This document shows positions 7,427 to 16,900 of a DNA stretch of 50,868 bases, one piece after another. The stretch's first letter is position 1; every line of letters begins with the position of its first letter. This DNA comes from Opitutia bacterium. Its GTDB lineage: Bacteria > Verrucomicrobiota > Verrucomicrobiia > Opitutales > Opitutaceae. The notes under the pieces were generated by a model that was not told where the DNA came from, did no database searches, and saw only the letters and a list, made by a program, of their open reading frames with translations. The position numbers were made by a program, and so were the translations under genes. The stretch covers positions 1 through 50,868 of the forward strand of contig CANJIU010000072.1 in NCBI GenBank assembly GCA_947474365.1, given 5' to 3'.

Positions 7427-9409
7427 CTACTTGATTTCGATTGCGCCGGCGAGTGGCGGGCGGGTCGGGTAAAACTTGAAGTCGTCGAAGTTCAGATGCC
7501 CCCATGCCCCACCCGCCTGCTCATCGACCAGCCGCAGAAAAACCTCCCGCCCCTGATAAGCGCGCAGATCCACGATCACGGGTGCCAGCGTTTCCGTGTT
7601 CTTCATCGCCAACGGGGCACGACGCGCGTCAAGGCCGGAGAGTTTCACGAGGATCTTCTGGTCCGCCGCATCGACCAGTTCCACCCGCGTCGCTTCGTAC
7701 GCGCCCAGTGCGAGGAGAAACGCTGCAAACGGGTGCGACACCCGGAAAGGCTTGCTCGTGAGCGTGCCGGTGGCGCCGTCACCGAGTCCGTTTTCGTAGG
7801 TGCCCACCCAGTGTTTGCCCACGTGCCCGCTCGCCATCGGCGCCCGCCGCGCAAACACCGCGTCACCAACCACCGGTTGCTTCGTGAAGGCCGAGCCTGT
7901 CGCGGTCCAGTCGCGCAAATCGCCGGACTCAAAATCCGTGTTGAGTGGTTTGCCGTCGCGTCCGACCGGGAGAACCCCGTTGCCGGTGAGTGGCGGATTC
8001 ACGACTGAACTGGCGTTCCCTTTCGGCACGTCCCCGGCCCGCGGCGTGTGGACAATGATGTCGCGAACGGTCAGCGCATTTTTCTCTGCGTCGGGAAACA
8101 CCACCTTGGGCTGCGCCCTGTCCCACTCCGCCTTGGAAACCGCTCGAGCTTCGTTCACAAAGACAAAGGCGCCCTTCTTGTTGCCGATGATGATGTCCGG
8201 CCGGCCGTCGCCGTTCACATCGCCGAGTCCGATCTGCCGTCCCACCCCGGAATTGTCGTCGATCAGATGCGGCACCCAGTCCACCGAGCCATCCTGGTGG
8301 CGCACGAGCTTGAACCAATAGAGGACCGCCGGGGCATTGCTTTCAGGCGAGCCGGTCGGCCCGTGCGCCCAGAAACATTTCCCCGTAACGATATCCTTCA
8401 AGCCGTCGCCATCGATGTCGACGAGTTCGACGGCGTGAATTTCCGAGAAGGTCACGCCGTAGCGATTCTCCTTCGGCTCCTTGTTCAGAAAGATGTGCGA
8501 CTTGAACTGGGGCGTGCCGTTGGCGTCCTTTTCCTTCAGCTGTTCATGCCACGCAAAACCGTAGCCATGGGCCGCGAGCGACGTGATCACGTCCATCAAA
8601 CCGTCGCCGTTGACGTCGTAGGCGAACATCTGCGCGCCTCCCGGCGCAAACATGAACGTGTGGAGTTTCCATTCCGGGTTGCCCGCGAGCGACGCCGGTT
8701 GCTCGAACCAGCCATCCTTGAACAGCACATCGAGGCGGCCGTCCCCGTTCATGTCGCCGACTCCGAGGCCGTGGGTGTAACGCTGCCATTTTCCTCCGCT
8801 GGAGATCGGGATGAATTTCCACTTCGCGCCGGGATTCTTCCAATCGAGCGTGGCATAGCCGAAGTTTCCGCCATTGACGCAGACCACCTCCGGTTTGCCG
8901 TCGCCCGTCAAGTCGATGAACGTCGGTGACTCGTTGTCCACCTCGTCGAGCACCGTGTGCCGCACCCAATGCTGCTCGCGTCCGGCCGGATTGAGATAGA
9001 GGTAGGCAGGCGTGTGCGGCAGGCCATAGGTGAGCACGTCGTTCCAACCGTCGCCGTCAAAATCGTAAACGAAGGCGAAAAAATTATCCGTCGAGTAAGC
9101 GTTCTTCTTACCAAAGCCACCTTCATATCCGGGAAATGTTTTCGCCGAACCGTCGGTCTCCTTGACCGTGGTGGTCCTCGTCGGCGCGTAGATCTCGTGC
9201 CGCTTTGTGAACCCCGGCCCTTCCCACCAATAGGGCCCATAGACGGCGTCTGGAATCCCGTCACGGTTCAGGTCTCCCAACATGGCGCCCTCGCTCCAAT
9301 AGTAGGGCTCCAGGTGCTGTTTCTTGAACGAGTGGAGGGTGAAATCGGCGGCCGACAGACACGGCGCAAGCAGGCCGGCGACTGCGAGGGAGGGCAGTTT
9401 CAAGCGCAT
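7427..9409 (-). CDS. Exported FG-GAP/VCBS beta-propeller protein with C-terminal beta-sandwich
   Basis: From the ATG at 9409 the product has 660 residues with a signal peptide ending near CLSAADF. At least seven calcium-loop repeats of the DxNxDGxxD type are visible: GDLNRDGIPDAVYG, YDFDGDGWNDVLTY, IDLTGDGKPEVVC, GDMNGDGRLDVLF, YDVNGDGLMDVIT, VDIDGDGLKDIVTG and GDVNGDGRPDIIIG. This is a VCBS/FG-GAP propeller. After about residue 490 comes a galactose-binding-like module (FESGDLRDWTATGSAF, HLNFDDFKFYP), similar to the lectin-like domains attached to secreted glycosidases. Role is probably binding or scaffolding at the cell surface. An ATG 12 codons upstream (9445) is possible but would spoil the signal peptide. 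First gene of the three-gene minus-strand cluster. Confidence 0.82.
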   Translation of the reverse strand: MRLKLPSLAVAGLLAPCLSAADFTLHSFKKQHLEPYYWSEGAMLGDLNRDGIPDAVYGPYWWEGPGFTKRHEIYAPTRTTTVKETDGSAKTFPGYEGGFGKKNAYSTDNFFAFVYDFDGDGWNDVLTYGLPHTPAYLYLNPAGREQHWVRHTVLDEVDNESPTFIDLTGDGKPEVVCVNGGNFGYATLDWKNPGAKWKFIPISSGGKWQRYTHGLGVGDMNGDGRLDVLFKDGWFEQPASLAGNPEWKLHTFMFAPGGAQMFAYDVNGDGLMDVITSLAAHGYGFAWHEQLKEKDANGTPQFKSHIFLNKEPKENRYGVTFSEIHAVELVDIDGDGLKDIVTGKCFWAHGPTGSPESNAPAVLYWFKLVRHQDGSVDWVPHLIDDNSGVGRQIGLGDVNGDGRPDIIIGNKKGAFVFVNEARAVSKAEWDRAQPKVVFPDAEKNALTVRDIIVHTPRAGDVPKGNASSVVNPPLTGNGVLPVGRDGKPLNTDFESGDLRDWTATGSAFTKQPVVGDAVFARRAPMASGHVGKHWVGTYENGLGDGATGTLTSKPFRVSHPFAAFLLALGAYEATRVELVDAADQKILVKLSGLDARRAPLAMKNTETLAPVIVDLRAYQGREVFLRLVDEQAGGAWGHLNFDDFKFYPTRPPLAGAIEIK

Positions 9410-9775
9410 GACACCACCCTGCCGGTCACGTGACGCTCCGGTCAAGCCGCCGATTTCACGGAACGGCGGACGCGTTCCGACTCGCGCGACGGAGGCAAAC
9501 TTCCGCCTCCGGTCCGCGTCTGAAGTTCACGTCGTGATGACGGAGAGCGAACGGGATGATTTCATCAGCCGGGCCGACAACCTCGTGGCCGGTCAGCGGG
9601 AGCATGCACAAAATCCCGGCCCCGTTCTCGCGCCGCTCTTTTCCGCTGCTTTGCGACGACATCCGGATGAAGAAGGAAGGCTCCTTGAACTTTGGGATCG
9701 GCTCACGTCCCGGCCCGTCCTGTAACGGGTGCGGATTTCCCACGAGCCCTTCGGAACAGTTGGCGCAACGCCCGA
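9410..9775. other. Intergenic region between SSS symporter and FG-GAP gene
   Basis: This 366-bp gap probably holds the promoter of the FG-GAP cluster (minus strand) and the end of the symporter transcript. An inverted repeat GGAGGC (9491-9496) / GCCTCC (9505-9510) could form a small hairpin, without a U tract. A 62-codon open frame on the plus strand is listed separately as doubtful. Nothing else was recognised. Confidence 0.4.
9537..9725 (+). CDS. Doubtful small ORF, hypothetical protein
   Basis: Sixty-two codons from ATG to TAA lie within the gap. The peptide begins MTESERDDFISRADNLV and ends LLELWDRLTSRPVL. It has a protein-like mix of charged and hydrophobic residues. However, there is no ribosome binding site, wobble-position GC is lower than in neighbouring genes, and it would be the only plus-strand gene in a long minus-strand block. 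I recognise no family. It may be chance coding potential. Confidence 0.2.
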   Translation: MTESERDDFISRADNLVAGQREHAQNPGPVLAPLFSAALRRHPDEEGRLLELWDRLTSRPVL

Positions 9776-11296
9776 CTACTTTTTCCCCATGGTCCAGACG
9801 GTCAGGCCGGCCAAGTCCCGCGGAGCCGCCGCGCGCAGCAGGCTGTGCGCGTAGGCGATTGCGACGAATGCCAGATTGACCACCGCTCCAACCCAATAGC
9901 TGTGCACGCCGACGCGCCACGATTCCGGCAACACCTTCATCACGCCAAGCCCGAGATAGACGTTCAGCGCGACCGACGCGGCCAGTGCGATGTTGGCTGA
10001 TCGACCGCCGACCCGCGTCGTAAAAAAACCCACCATGTACACGCCGGTGATCGATCCGCCGAGGACGCTGAACACGATCAAGCTCACATCGTTCATGCTC
10101 TCCTTTTCGAGCCGGGAAAAAAACAACGCACCCCCCACGGCCAGAACGAGTGCCAGCACCGTCACCACCCGCGCGGCCATGAGGTAAAAGCGATCCGCGC
10201 GCCCCTTGGCCAGGTAGGGCCGCAGCAGGTCGACCACCGTCACGGTTGCGATCGAGTTCACCCCGGAATCGAGTGCGCTCATCGCCGCCGCCATCACGGC
10301 CGCGATGATGATCCCAGCGACACCGACCGGCACGTGCGTGAAAACGAAGTACGGCAGCATCTGGTCGGGCTGAAGTTTCGCCACCGCCGGGTCTGGGTTG
10401 ACCTGGAAAAACACAAAGAGCGACGTGCCGATGAAAAAGAACATCGTCCACACCGGTACCGCGATCCCGGAGAACATCATTGTCGCCTTCCGCGCCTCCC
10501 ACGTCGTGCGGGCCGACACATAACGTTGCACAATCGTCTGCTCGCCCGAATAGATGTTGAGCCAGTTGAGAAGCCCGAGAATCGCTACCGTCCAAAACGT
10601 CCGCTGGTGCACATCCCAGTCAAAGCTACCGAGGCTGAACTTGTGGTGGGCCGACCCGACCTCGATCACCTGCGCAAATCCTCCCGGCAACTCCCGCAGC
10701 ACGCAGATCAGGCATAGGACACCGCCGAGCACCTTGATCGCCGCTTGCAGTGCATCCGCCCAGACCACCGTCTCCATTCCTCCGGCCACGGCGTAGAGCG
10801 CGACGAACACCCCGGCCCCGACGATCACCCATTCGAGCGACGCCCCGGTGAGAAACTGCATCGGAAGTGACATCAGGAAGAGCACCTGGGCGAGCCGAAT
10901 CTGTTGGAGAAAGATAAAGCTGATCGTGCCGTACACGCGAGTGACCGGACCGAAACGGTCGCCAAGATACTCGAAGGCCGAGGTAAGACCGGCGCGGCGA
11001 AAAAACGGAATGAAGATCACTACCGCGATCACCGCCACGACGGGAACCATCAGGTTCACCGTCAATTGCCGCCAATCGAGCACATAGGCGGCGGCCGGCA
11101 GCGCGAGAAACGTGGTCGAGCTGATGATGCTGCCAAGCATCGAGAGGCCGATCACCCACCCCGGAAAATCGCGATGCCCGACGAAATAATGCTCCGCAGT
11201 CGCGCTCCGCCGCGCAGAGATGAAGCCCAGCACCAGCATGCCGATGAGGTAGGCGGCGACCGCGATGGCATCGAGCGGACGGATGTGAAGATCCAT
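9776..11296 (-). CDS. Sodium:solute symporter (SSS/SLC5 family)
   Basis: A 506-residue integral membrane protein with about 13 hydrophobic segments. It starts DLHIRPLDAIAVAAYLIGML and carries SSS landmarks: SARRSATAEHYFVGHRDFPGW in the first loop, LGSIISSTTFLALPAAAY in TM2, and the signature VAGGMETVVWADALQAAIK. It should import a sugar, uronate or similar solute with Na+ across the inner membrane. It begins 29 bp after the stop of the first BNR protein and is probably co-transcribed with the two BNR genes. That suggests the substrate is the product of those exported proteins. Specificity cannot be read from sequence. Confidence 0.9.
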   Translation of the reverse strand: MDLHIRPLDAIAVAAYLIGMLVLGFISARRSATAEHYFVGHRDFPGWVIGLSMLGSIISSTTFLALPAAAYVLDWRQLTVNLMVPVVAVIAVVIFIPFFRRAGLTSAFEYLGDRFGPVTRVYGTISFIFLQQIRLAQVLFLMSLPMQFLTGASLEWVIVGAGVFVALYAVAGGMETVVWADALQAAIKVLGGVLCLICVLRELPGGFAQVIEVGSAHHKFSLGSFDWDVHQRTFWTVAILGLLNWLNIYSGEQTIVQRYVSARTTWEARKATMMFSGIAVPVWTMFFFIGTSLFVFFQVNPDPAVAKLQPDQMLPYFVFTHVPVGVAGIIIAAVMAAAMSALDSGVNSIATVTVVDLLRPYLAKGRADRFYLMAARVVTVLALVLAVGGALFFSRLEKESMNDVSLIVFSVLGGSITGVYMVGFFTTRVGGRSANIALAASVALNVYLGLGVMKVLPESWRVGVHSYWVGAVVNLAFVAIAYAHSLLRAAAPRDLAGLTVWTMGKK

Positions 11297-11325
11297 GGCG
11301 GGGTCGAGCGGGTCTCAGATCTACC

Positions 11326-12519
11326 CTACCTGTTTCCCTTCGCGTTCTGTTTTTTCTCCAACTCGTCGAGATCCGTCACTCGAATCCGCAACACCTCGAC
11401 GGTCTGCTTCGCCGTGGCAAACGCCACGTAAAGCGAGCCCTCGTGCTCCATCACGTCAGGGTAGTCGATGTGCCGCCCGCCCACGAGGTAGCCCATCGCC
11501 GTAAAGACCAACCCGTCGCGACTGATCGCCAGCGTCAGGGGGTCGCGGCGTTTCGGATGCGGATTGGACACGAGGACGAACCGCCTGTCTTTGAGCTGCG
11601 TCGCGCTAAATTTGGATTTTGCGTCCGGAAAATTGGTGCGCACGGGCGAGCTCCAGGTCCGGCCGTTGTCCGTGGAGAAGGCCCGGTAGAGAAACCCTGA
11701 GCCGCGGTTGTCACGATACATCGACACGAGTCGGCCGTCCGGCAGGACCCACCACGTGGGCTCCTCCGCCTTGAAGTCAGCGTTGGCGTAGGACACCGCT
11801 GGAAACGACTCCCAGCGATCAAAGCCTTTGACGCCTCCAATCATCACATGGACGTCCTGCTTCCCGTCGCGCCGCGACATCAGCCACTCGCCACTCGGGA
11901 TGCGCGCCGGCGGAAAGTTGTTCAACGCGTCATCGAAAACCAACCCGAGATGCCGCCAGGTGATCGGATCGGCGGCGGCCAATTCAAACGCGTGCAACGA
12001 CAATCCCGGACCAGAGTAACCCGGCGCTTCGTACCGGCTGGCGAGGGCGAGCAGCTTGCCTTCCCGGATCCAGAATCCGCGGGCGATCCAACCGTAGCCC
12101 ACGTCCGGCCTGCCGGTCATGTTACCGATTGCACTCCAACTCAGACCGTCGTCACTCGTGGCAAACGACACGTGCTGGTCGGCACGGTCGTGACCGGGAA
12201 CCTTCCCCGGACCGCGCGATTCACCCGGCCCGTCGCTCCACATCGCCCAGAATTTCCCCGCGAAATGGACGAGGTAGTTGTGCTGGTTGACGCGATGGCC
12301 GCCGGCGGAAAGCACATCGCTGACCACGGCATGTTGCGATGGAATCCGCGGCAGATGATCGAAGTCAATGTCGTGGGAATTCGCGGGAACCCAGGCGCCC
12401 GCGAGCATCACGGATGAACTCGGCGCCTTGTTTGGGCGCGCGTCGGTTTCCGCCGCCTCGCCGGTCACGGTCAGCGCCCATAGTGCGAACGCCGGAAGAA
12501 GGCCGGAAGACGCTCTCAT
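11326..12519 (-). CDS. BNR/sialidase-fold exported protein, paralog 1
   Basis: A 397-residue protein with a signal peptide (about 1-22) and a six-bladed sialidase-like fold. Asp boxes include TSDDGLSW and STDNGRTW. It shares with its two paralogs the invariant blocks NQHNY (78-82), FWAMWSDGP, NNFPP, EEPTWW, RDN, RDPLTLA and VGGRHIDYP. It is the most divergent of the three. Standard annotation would be exo-alpha-sialidase (BNR_2), but the conserved His-Asn strand also recalls BNR-fold polysaccharide lyases. The substrate is therefore open. Its ATG overlaps the stop of paralog 2 by 4 bp (12516-12519), showing translational coupling, and the SSS symporter follows. Confidence 0.82.
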   Translation of the reverse strand: MRASSGLLPAFALWALTVTGEAAETDARPNKAPSSSVMLAGAWVPANSHDIDFDHLPRIPSQHAVVSDVLSAGGHRVNQHNYLVHFAGKFWAMWSDGPGESRGPGKVPGHDRADQHVSFATSDDGLSWSAIGNMTGRPDVGYGWIARGFWIREGKLLALASRYEAPGYSGPGLSLHAFELAAADPITWRHLGLVFDDALNNFPPARIPSGEWLMSRRDGKQDVHVMIGGVKGFDRWESFPAVSYANADFKAEEPTWWVLPDGRLVSMYRDNRGSGFLYRAFSTDNGRTWSSPVRTNFPDAKSKFSATQLKDRRFVLVSNPHPKRRDPLTLAISRDGLVFTAMGYLVGGRHIDYPDVMEHEGSLYVAFATAKQTVEVLRIRVTDLDELEKKQNAKGNR

Positions 12520-13754
12520 TTTCCCTTCACCGGCATTTTCAGCTGATCGAGATCGGCGATGCGCACGCGCTCGATTTCCACCGACATCTTCGCGCCGGAA
12601 TGCGCGATGTACAGGTAACCATCATGCTCGATCATGTGCGGGTAGTCCACGTGCCGGCCGCCGACAACGTAGAACAGCTTGTTGAACACCATTCCGTCGT
12701 CGCTCAGCGCGAGCGTCAGCGGGTCGCGTTTCTTCGGATTGGAATTGGATACCAGCGCATAGCGCCCGTCGCTCAGCCGCAGTCCGTGCAATTTCGACCG
12801 CGCATCGGGGAAATCCGTGCGCACCGGAGTACTCCACGTCCGGCCGTTATCGGCGGAAAAAGCCCGGTAGAGATACTGGCTCTTTCCGTTGTCACGGAAG
12901 AGTGCCATCAGGTTTTTGTCGGGCAGCATCCACCAAATCGGCTCCTCGGCTTTGAGCGCCACGTCGGCGCCCGCACCCACGACCGGAACCGAAATCCAAC
13001 GGTCGAGCGCAGTGACGCCCCCGATGAGAAACTCGACGCCCGTGTCCTTGTAATCCCAGCGGCGCCGGGTCATCGCCCACTCGCCCGTCGAGAGTTTTTG
13101 CGGTGCGAAATTATTGATCGCGTTCTTCTGCACGATGCCGGCGTCCTCCCATTTCTCCCCCGCGCGGTTCCACCGGAAGGCCCGCAATTCGAGGCTTGGG
13201 CCGAAAAATCCCGCGGCCTCGTCGAGCGAAACGAGGGCGAGCAATTGCCCGTCGCGCACCCAGAGTCCGCGGGAGATGTAGCGAAACCCCTCCTTGTTTC
13301 GTGTGTTGTAGTTTGGTGAATCCCGCCCCGTGTTCTTTGGGTAGCCGGTGATATTCTTCGGCGCAGCCCACTTGAGTCCGTCGAGGCTGGTTGAATACTT
13401 GACCACCTGACCGCCCATGTCCTCGACGCGCGGACCGTCGCTCCACATCGCCCAGAAACGGCCATCGTGGTGGATGAGATAGTTATGTTGGTTAACGCCC
13501 TTCTGCGCGTGGACATCGCTCACGACGGCGTGGTCGACCTGAATCCTCGGCAGGCGCTCGAAGTCAATCGTGTGCGGATCGGCGGGAACCCAATCGCCTT
13601 TCAACATGATGCGCGAACCCGGATTGCGGACCGGGTGCGGCGCGGCGGAATTTGAGTTGGCGTGAGACGAACCGGCGGCGTCGGCCTGCGCCGCACGTAG
13701 CGTCCACGCTGAAAGCATCGCCAACAGAAACAAAATGAGGCGGGGAGTTTTCAT
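12516..13754 (-). CDS. BNR/sialidase-fold exported protein, paralog 2
   Basis: A 412-residue product with signal peptide MKTPRLILFLLAMLSAWTLR and a beta-propeller of the sialidase class. Landmarks are NQHNY (88-92), FWAMWSDGP (100-108), Asp boxes STSLDGLKW (121-129) and SADNGRTW (300-307), EEPIWW (270-275), FRDN (286-289), KKRDPLTLAL (341-350) and VGGRHVDYP (364-372). Very close to paralog 3 at 20751-22007, more distant from paralog 1. First gene of the BNR2-BNR1-SSS operon. Its upstream region holds one copy of the repeated regulatory element (core 13812-13831, 57 bp before the ATG), and the TonB receptor gene diverges from the same 235-bp gap. Catalytic activity is inferred only from the fold. 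Confidence 0.84.
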   Translation of the reverse strand: MKTPRLILFLLAMLSAWTLRAAQADAAGSSHANSNSAAPHPVRNPGSRIMLKGDWVPADPHTIDFERLPRIQVDHAVVSDVHAQKGVNQHNYLIHHDGRFWAMWSDGPRVEDMGGQVVKYSTSLDGLKWAAPKNITGYPKNTGRDSPNYNTRNKEGFRYISRGLWVRDGQLLALVSLDEAAGFFGPSLELRAFRWNRAGEKWEDAGIVQKNAINNFAPQKLSTGEWAMTRRRWDYKDTGVEFLIGGVTALDRWISVPVVGAGADVALKAEEPIWWMLPDKNLMALFRDNGKSQYLYRAFSADNGRTWSTPVRTDFPDARSKLHGLRLSDGRYALVSNSNPKKRDPLTLALSDDGMVFNKLFYVVGGRHVDYPHMIEHDGYLYIAHSGAKMSVEIERVRIADLDQLKMPVKGK

Positions 13755-13796
13755 TTGGGTGAGCGGAGCTTTGGCGCGCCGGCAACGGCAGCGCAG

Positions 13797-13832
13797 CCGA
13801 ATAACCTAGCAAGAGAGGTAAAAACGTAGCGC
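13797..13832 (-). promoter_or_regulatory. Repeated promoter-like element, copy A
   Basis: In the gene (minus) direction the core is CGCTACGTTTTTACCTCTCT (13831 to 13812), followed by TGCTAGGTTATTCGG. It ends 57 bp before the ATG of BNR paralog 2. The same core recurs at 20706-20725, 22063-22082 and 24879-24898. The following TAGGTTAT could be a -10-like element, and the CTAC-T-tract a regulator site or -35 region. Confidence 0.7.
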
Positions 13833-13989
13833 AGGACAACCCGGGGGACCACGACATTCTTCGCCAGACCAACACCCAGGTTCGGCATCAGAGCGAAAAC
13901 TATCGAATCGGAACGTGCCCGTTGACGGCGCGTCGTGGTTATTCTCTTCTTCCCACGGTCCTCTCCCCACCCCGCCCCGTTCCGACCCC

Positions 13990-16900
13990 ATGAGACTCTT
14001 TCTTTCCGTTCTCCCTTCCCTGTTTCTCGGCGCCCTCCTCATGCTTTTCGCCGCCCCAGCGGCGGCAGCAGAAGCAGCCACGGGCTCAATCGAGGGACGC
14101 ATCTTCAACGCCCGCAGCGGCACCACGGTCGAGCACGCCCGCGTCAGCGTTGGCCATGAAACGGTGATCACATTTTCGGACGCCGACGGCTACTTTCGCC
14201 TCACGCCCGTTGCTGCCGGCAACGTGATCGTGCGTATTTTCTTCACTGGCCTTGCGCCTCAAACGGTCGAGATCGCCGTCGCCGCCGGCCAGACCGCGCA
14301 AAAAGACATCACGCTCACGCCGACCACCCGGGACGCCGCGGCTGCCGCCTCCGACAAGGTCGTCAAGCTCGACCAGTTTGTCGTCGGCGAGTCACGCGAG
14401 ATGGAAGGGGCCGCCATTGCGATCAACGAACAGCGCTTCGCCTCCAATGTGAAGAACGTCGTGTCAACCGATGAGTTTGGCGCTGTCGCGGAAGGAAATG
14501 TCGCCGAATTTCTCCGCTACCTGCCCGGGCTTACCGTCGACCTCAGCGGCGGCGACGCGCGCACCGTCTCGATCGACGGCGCCCCCGCCGACAACACCCC
14601 GGTCACCTTGGGAGGCCTGAGCCTCTCCACGCCGACCGGCACGGGCCGCGCGGTCGAGGTCGGCTTCTTCAATCTCAACAATATCTCCCGCGTCGAAGTC
14701 TCGCTCTCACCCACGCCCGACACGCCCGGCTCCGCACTCGCAGGTTCGATCAACATGGTCCCGCGCAGCTCATTTGAGCGCACCAAGCCGGTCTTCAACG
14801 GCGCGGTCTATATGATGATGCGCGACGACCTCATCAAATTCGGACGCATCCCCGCGCTCTACCGCGACCCCCGCATGGTCATCCATCCGGGCTACGACCT
14901 CTCTTGGATCGTCCCGGTCAACAAAAGCTTTGGCTTCTCCGTCGCCACCGGATTCTCGACCCAATACTCGCATCAGGTCGGGCACACCAACACGTGGCGC
15001 GGCGTAAGCGCGGTCACCAACGGCGCCGCTTTCCCCCACACCGTCCCTGGCCGCCCTTACCTCTCCGCCTATCAGGTCACCGACGCCCCCAAGGAATCCT
15101 GGCGCGATTCGCTCGGGCTCACCGCCGATTTCAAGCTCTCGCGCACCGACCGCATCTCCCTTTCGTATCAGTACTCCTCATTCGATGGCTGGACCGCCGC
15201 GCGCAACATCCAGTTCAACCCCACCCAGATCGTCGCCGGCACGTTCACGCCCACCTTCGCCCAAGGAGTCGCCGGCGCCGGCAATCTCGTCAACACCAGC
15301 GGCAACGGTCGCGTCCGCGAAAACCGCACCTATATGCCGACCTTCAATTGGCGCCACGACGGACCAACCTGGAAATTCGACGGCGGGGTCGGACGCGCCT
15401 ACGGCAAGGACAACATCCGCAGCACCGATCAAGGTCAGTTCCTCACCGTCGTTTCCCGGCGCGCCGGCGTGACCATCGGCTTCGACCAGATCATCGATAC
15501 GCGCCCCGGCGTCATCACCGTCGTGGACAACGCCACCCGCGCCGCGGTCGACCCGTTTCGCCTCGACAGCTATTCGCTCACCACGGTGACCGATAATCCC
15601 CAGCGGTCGACCGACGTGAATTTCAGCTCCTTCGTCAACGCGCGCCGCGATTTCCTCTGGAGCGTTCCTGTCACCGTCCGCGGCGGCCTCGATTTCCGTC
15701 AAACGACTCGCGACACCCGCTCCGGCGTCTACTCCTGGACCTACCGGGGCAGCACAGTTCCCGGCAGTGCCGCTCCCTTCCTCGATGCGGTCATCGCGCA
15801 ACGCTACGGGCCCTACGGTTTCCCCCAGCTGCAGTTCGCCGACTACAAGGGGACGTTTGATTATTTCAAAGCGCACCCCGACGAGTTCACGCTCGACGAA
15901 AACGCCAACTACCGCGCGCGCGTGAACGCCTCGAAGCATGCGATCGAGGGCATCTCTGCGACCTACCTGCGCGGCGACGTGGCGTTTTTCGAACGCCGCC
16001 TGCAACTCGTCGGCGGCGCCCGCGTGGAGCAGACTAACATCTCCGCTCAAGGCCCCCTCACCGACCTCACCCGCAACGTGCGCCGCGACGCCAGCGGACG
16101 TCCGGTCCTTGACGCCGCTGGCCGCCCCGTTGCGATCACGAGCAACGCCCTCGAAATTTCCAAGCTCACGCTCCTCGACCGCGCCACCGACGTGAAAAAA
16201 GAATACCTGCGCATCTTTCCGAGCCTCAACGCGAGCTACAATCTTCGGGAGAACCTGATCGCACGCGCCGCCGTCTCCACCTCCATCGGTCGCCCTGACT
16301 TCGATCAGTATGCCGGCGCGGTCTCGTTGCCCAACACCGACAACCCCGCCGGACCGACCAACCGCATCACGCTCAACAACGCCGGGATCAAGCCGTGGTC
16401 GGCGAATTCGATGAAAATGCGGCTGGAGTACTACTTCACCGGCGTCGGCCAGTTCGCCGTCGGCGTGTTCCGCCGCGACTACAAAAATTTCTTCGGCAAC
16501 ACCGTATTCCGCCCCACCGCCGATTTTCTCGGCGTCTACGGTCTCGATCCCAACGAATACGGGGCCTACGAAGTTTCGACCCAATTCAACCTGCCGGGCA
16601 GCGTGCGCTCGGAAGGCTGGGAGGTGAGTTACAAGCAGGCACTGACCTTCCTCCCGCCGTGGGCCCGCGGCATCCAGGTTTTTGGCAATTACAGCGCGCG
16701 CACCAACTCAAGCAACAACCTCGGCGCACTTGGTTTCAACGACATCCCGCACAGCGGCTCTTGGGGGCTCAGCCTCACCCGGCCGCGTTTCAACGTCCGC
16801 TTGAACGTGAGCTTCCGCGCCGCCCAGCGCCTGGGCGAAGTCACCGGCGTGGGCATCGAACCTGACACCTACAATTATACGCCGTCACGTAACACCGTCG

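Noticed and set aside
9769..9790. CGACTACTTTTTCCCC on the plus strand, similar to the repeated element core
   Set aside because: It is the 3' coding end of the symporter in the opposite orientation, lacks the second half of the core, and precedes no plausible plus-strand gene at the right distance.
9456..10595. 379-codon minus-strand open frame
   Set aside because: It overlaps most of the SSS symporter in another frame and has low-complexity Arg/Gly/Asp-rich sequence typical of a high-GC shadow.
15178..16584. 468-codon open frame antisense to TonB receptor 1
   Set aside because: The composition is shadow-like, with no signal or domain. The receptor on the other strand explains the coding bias.
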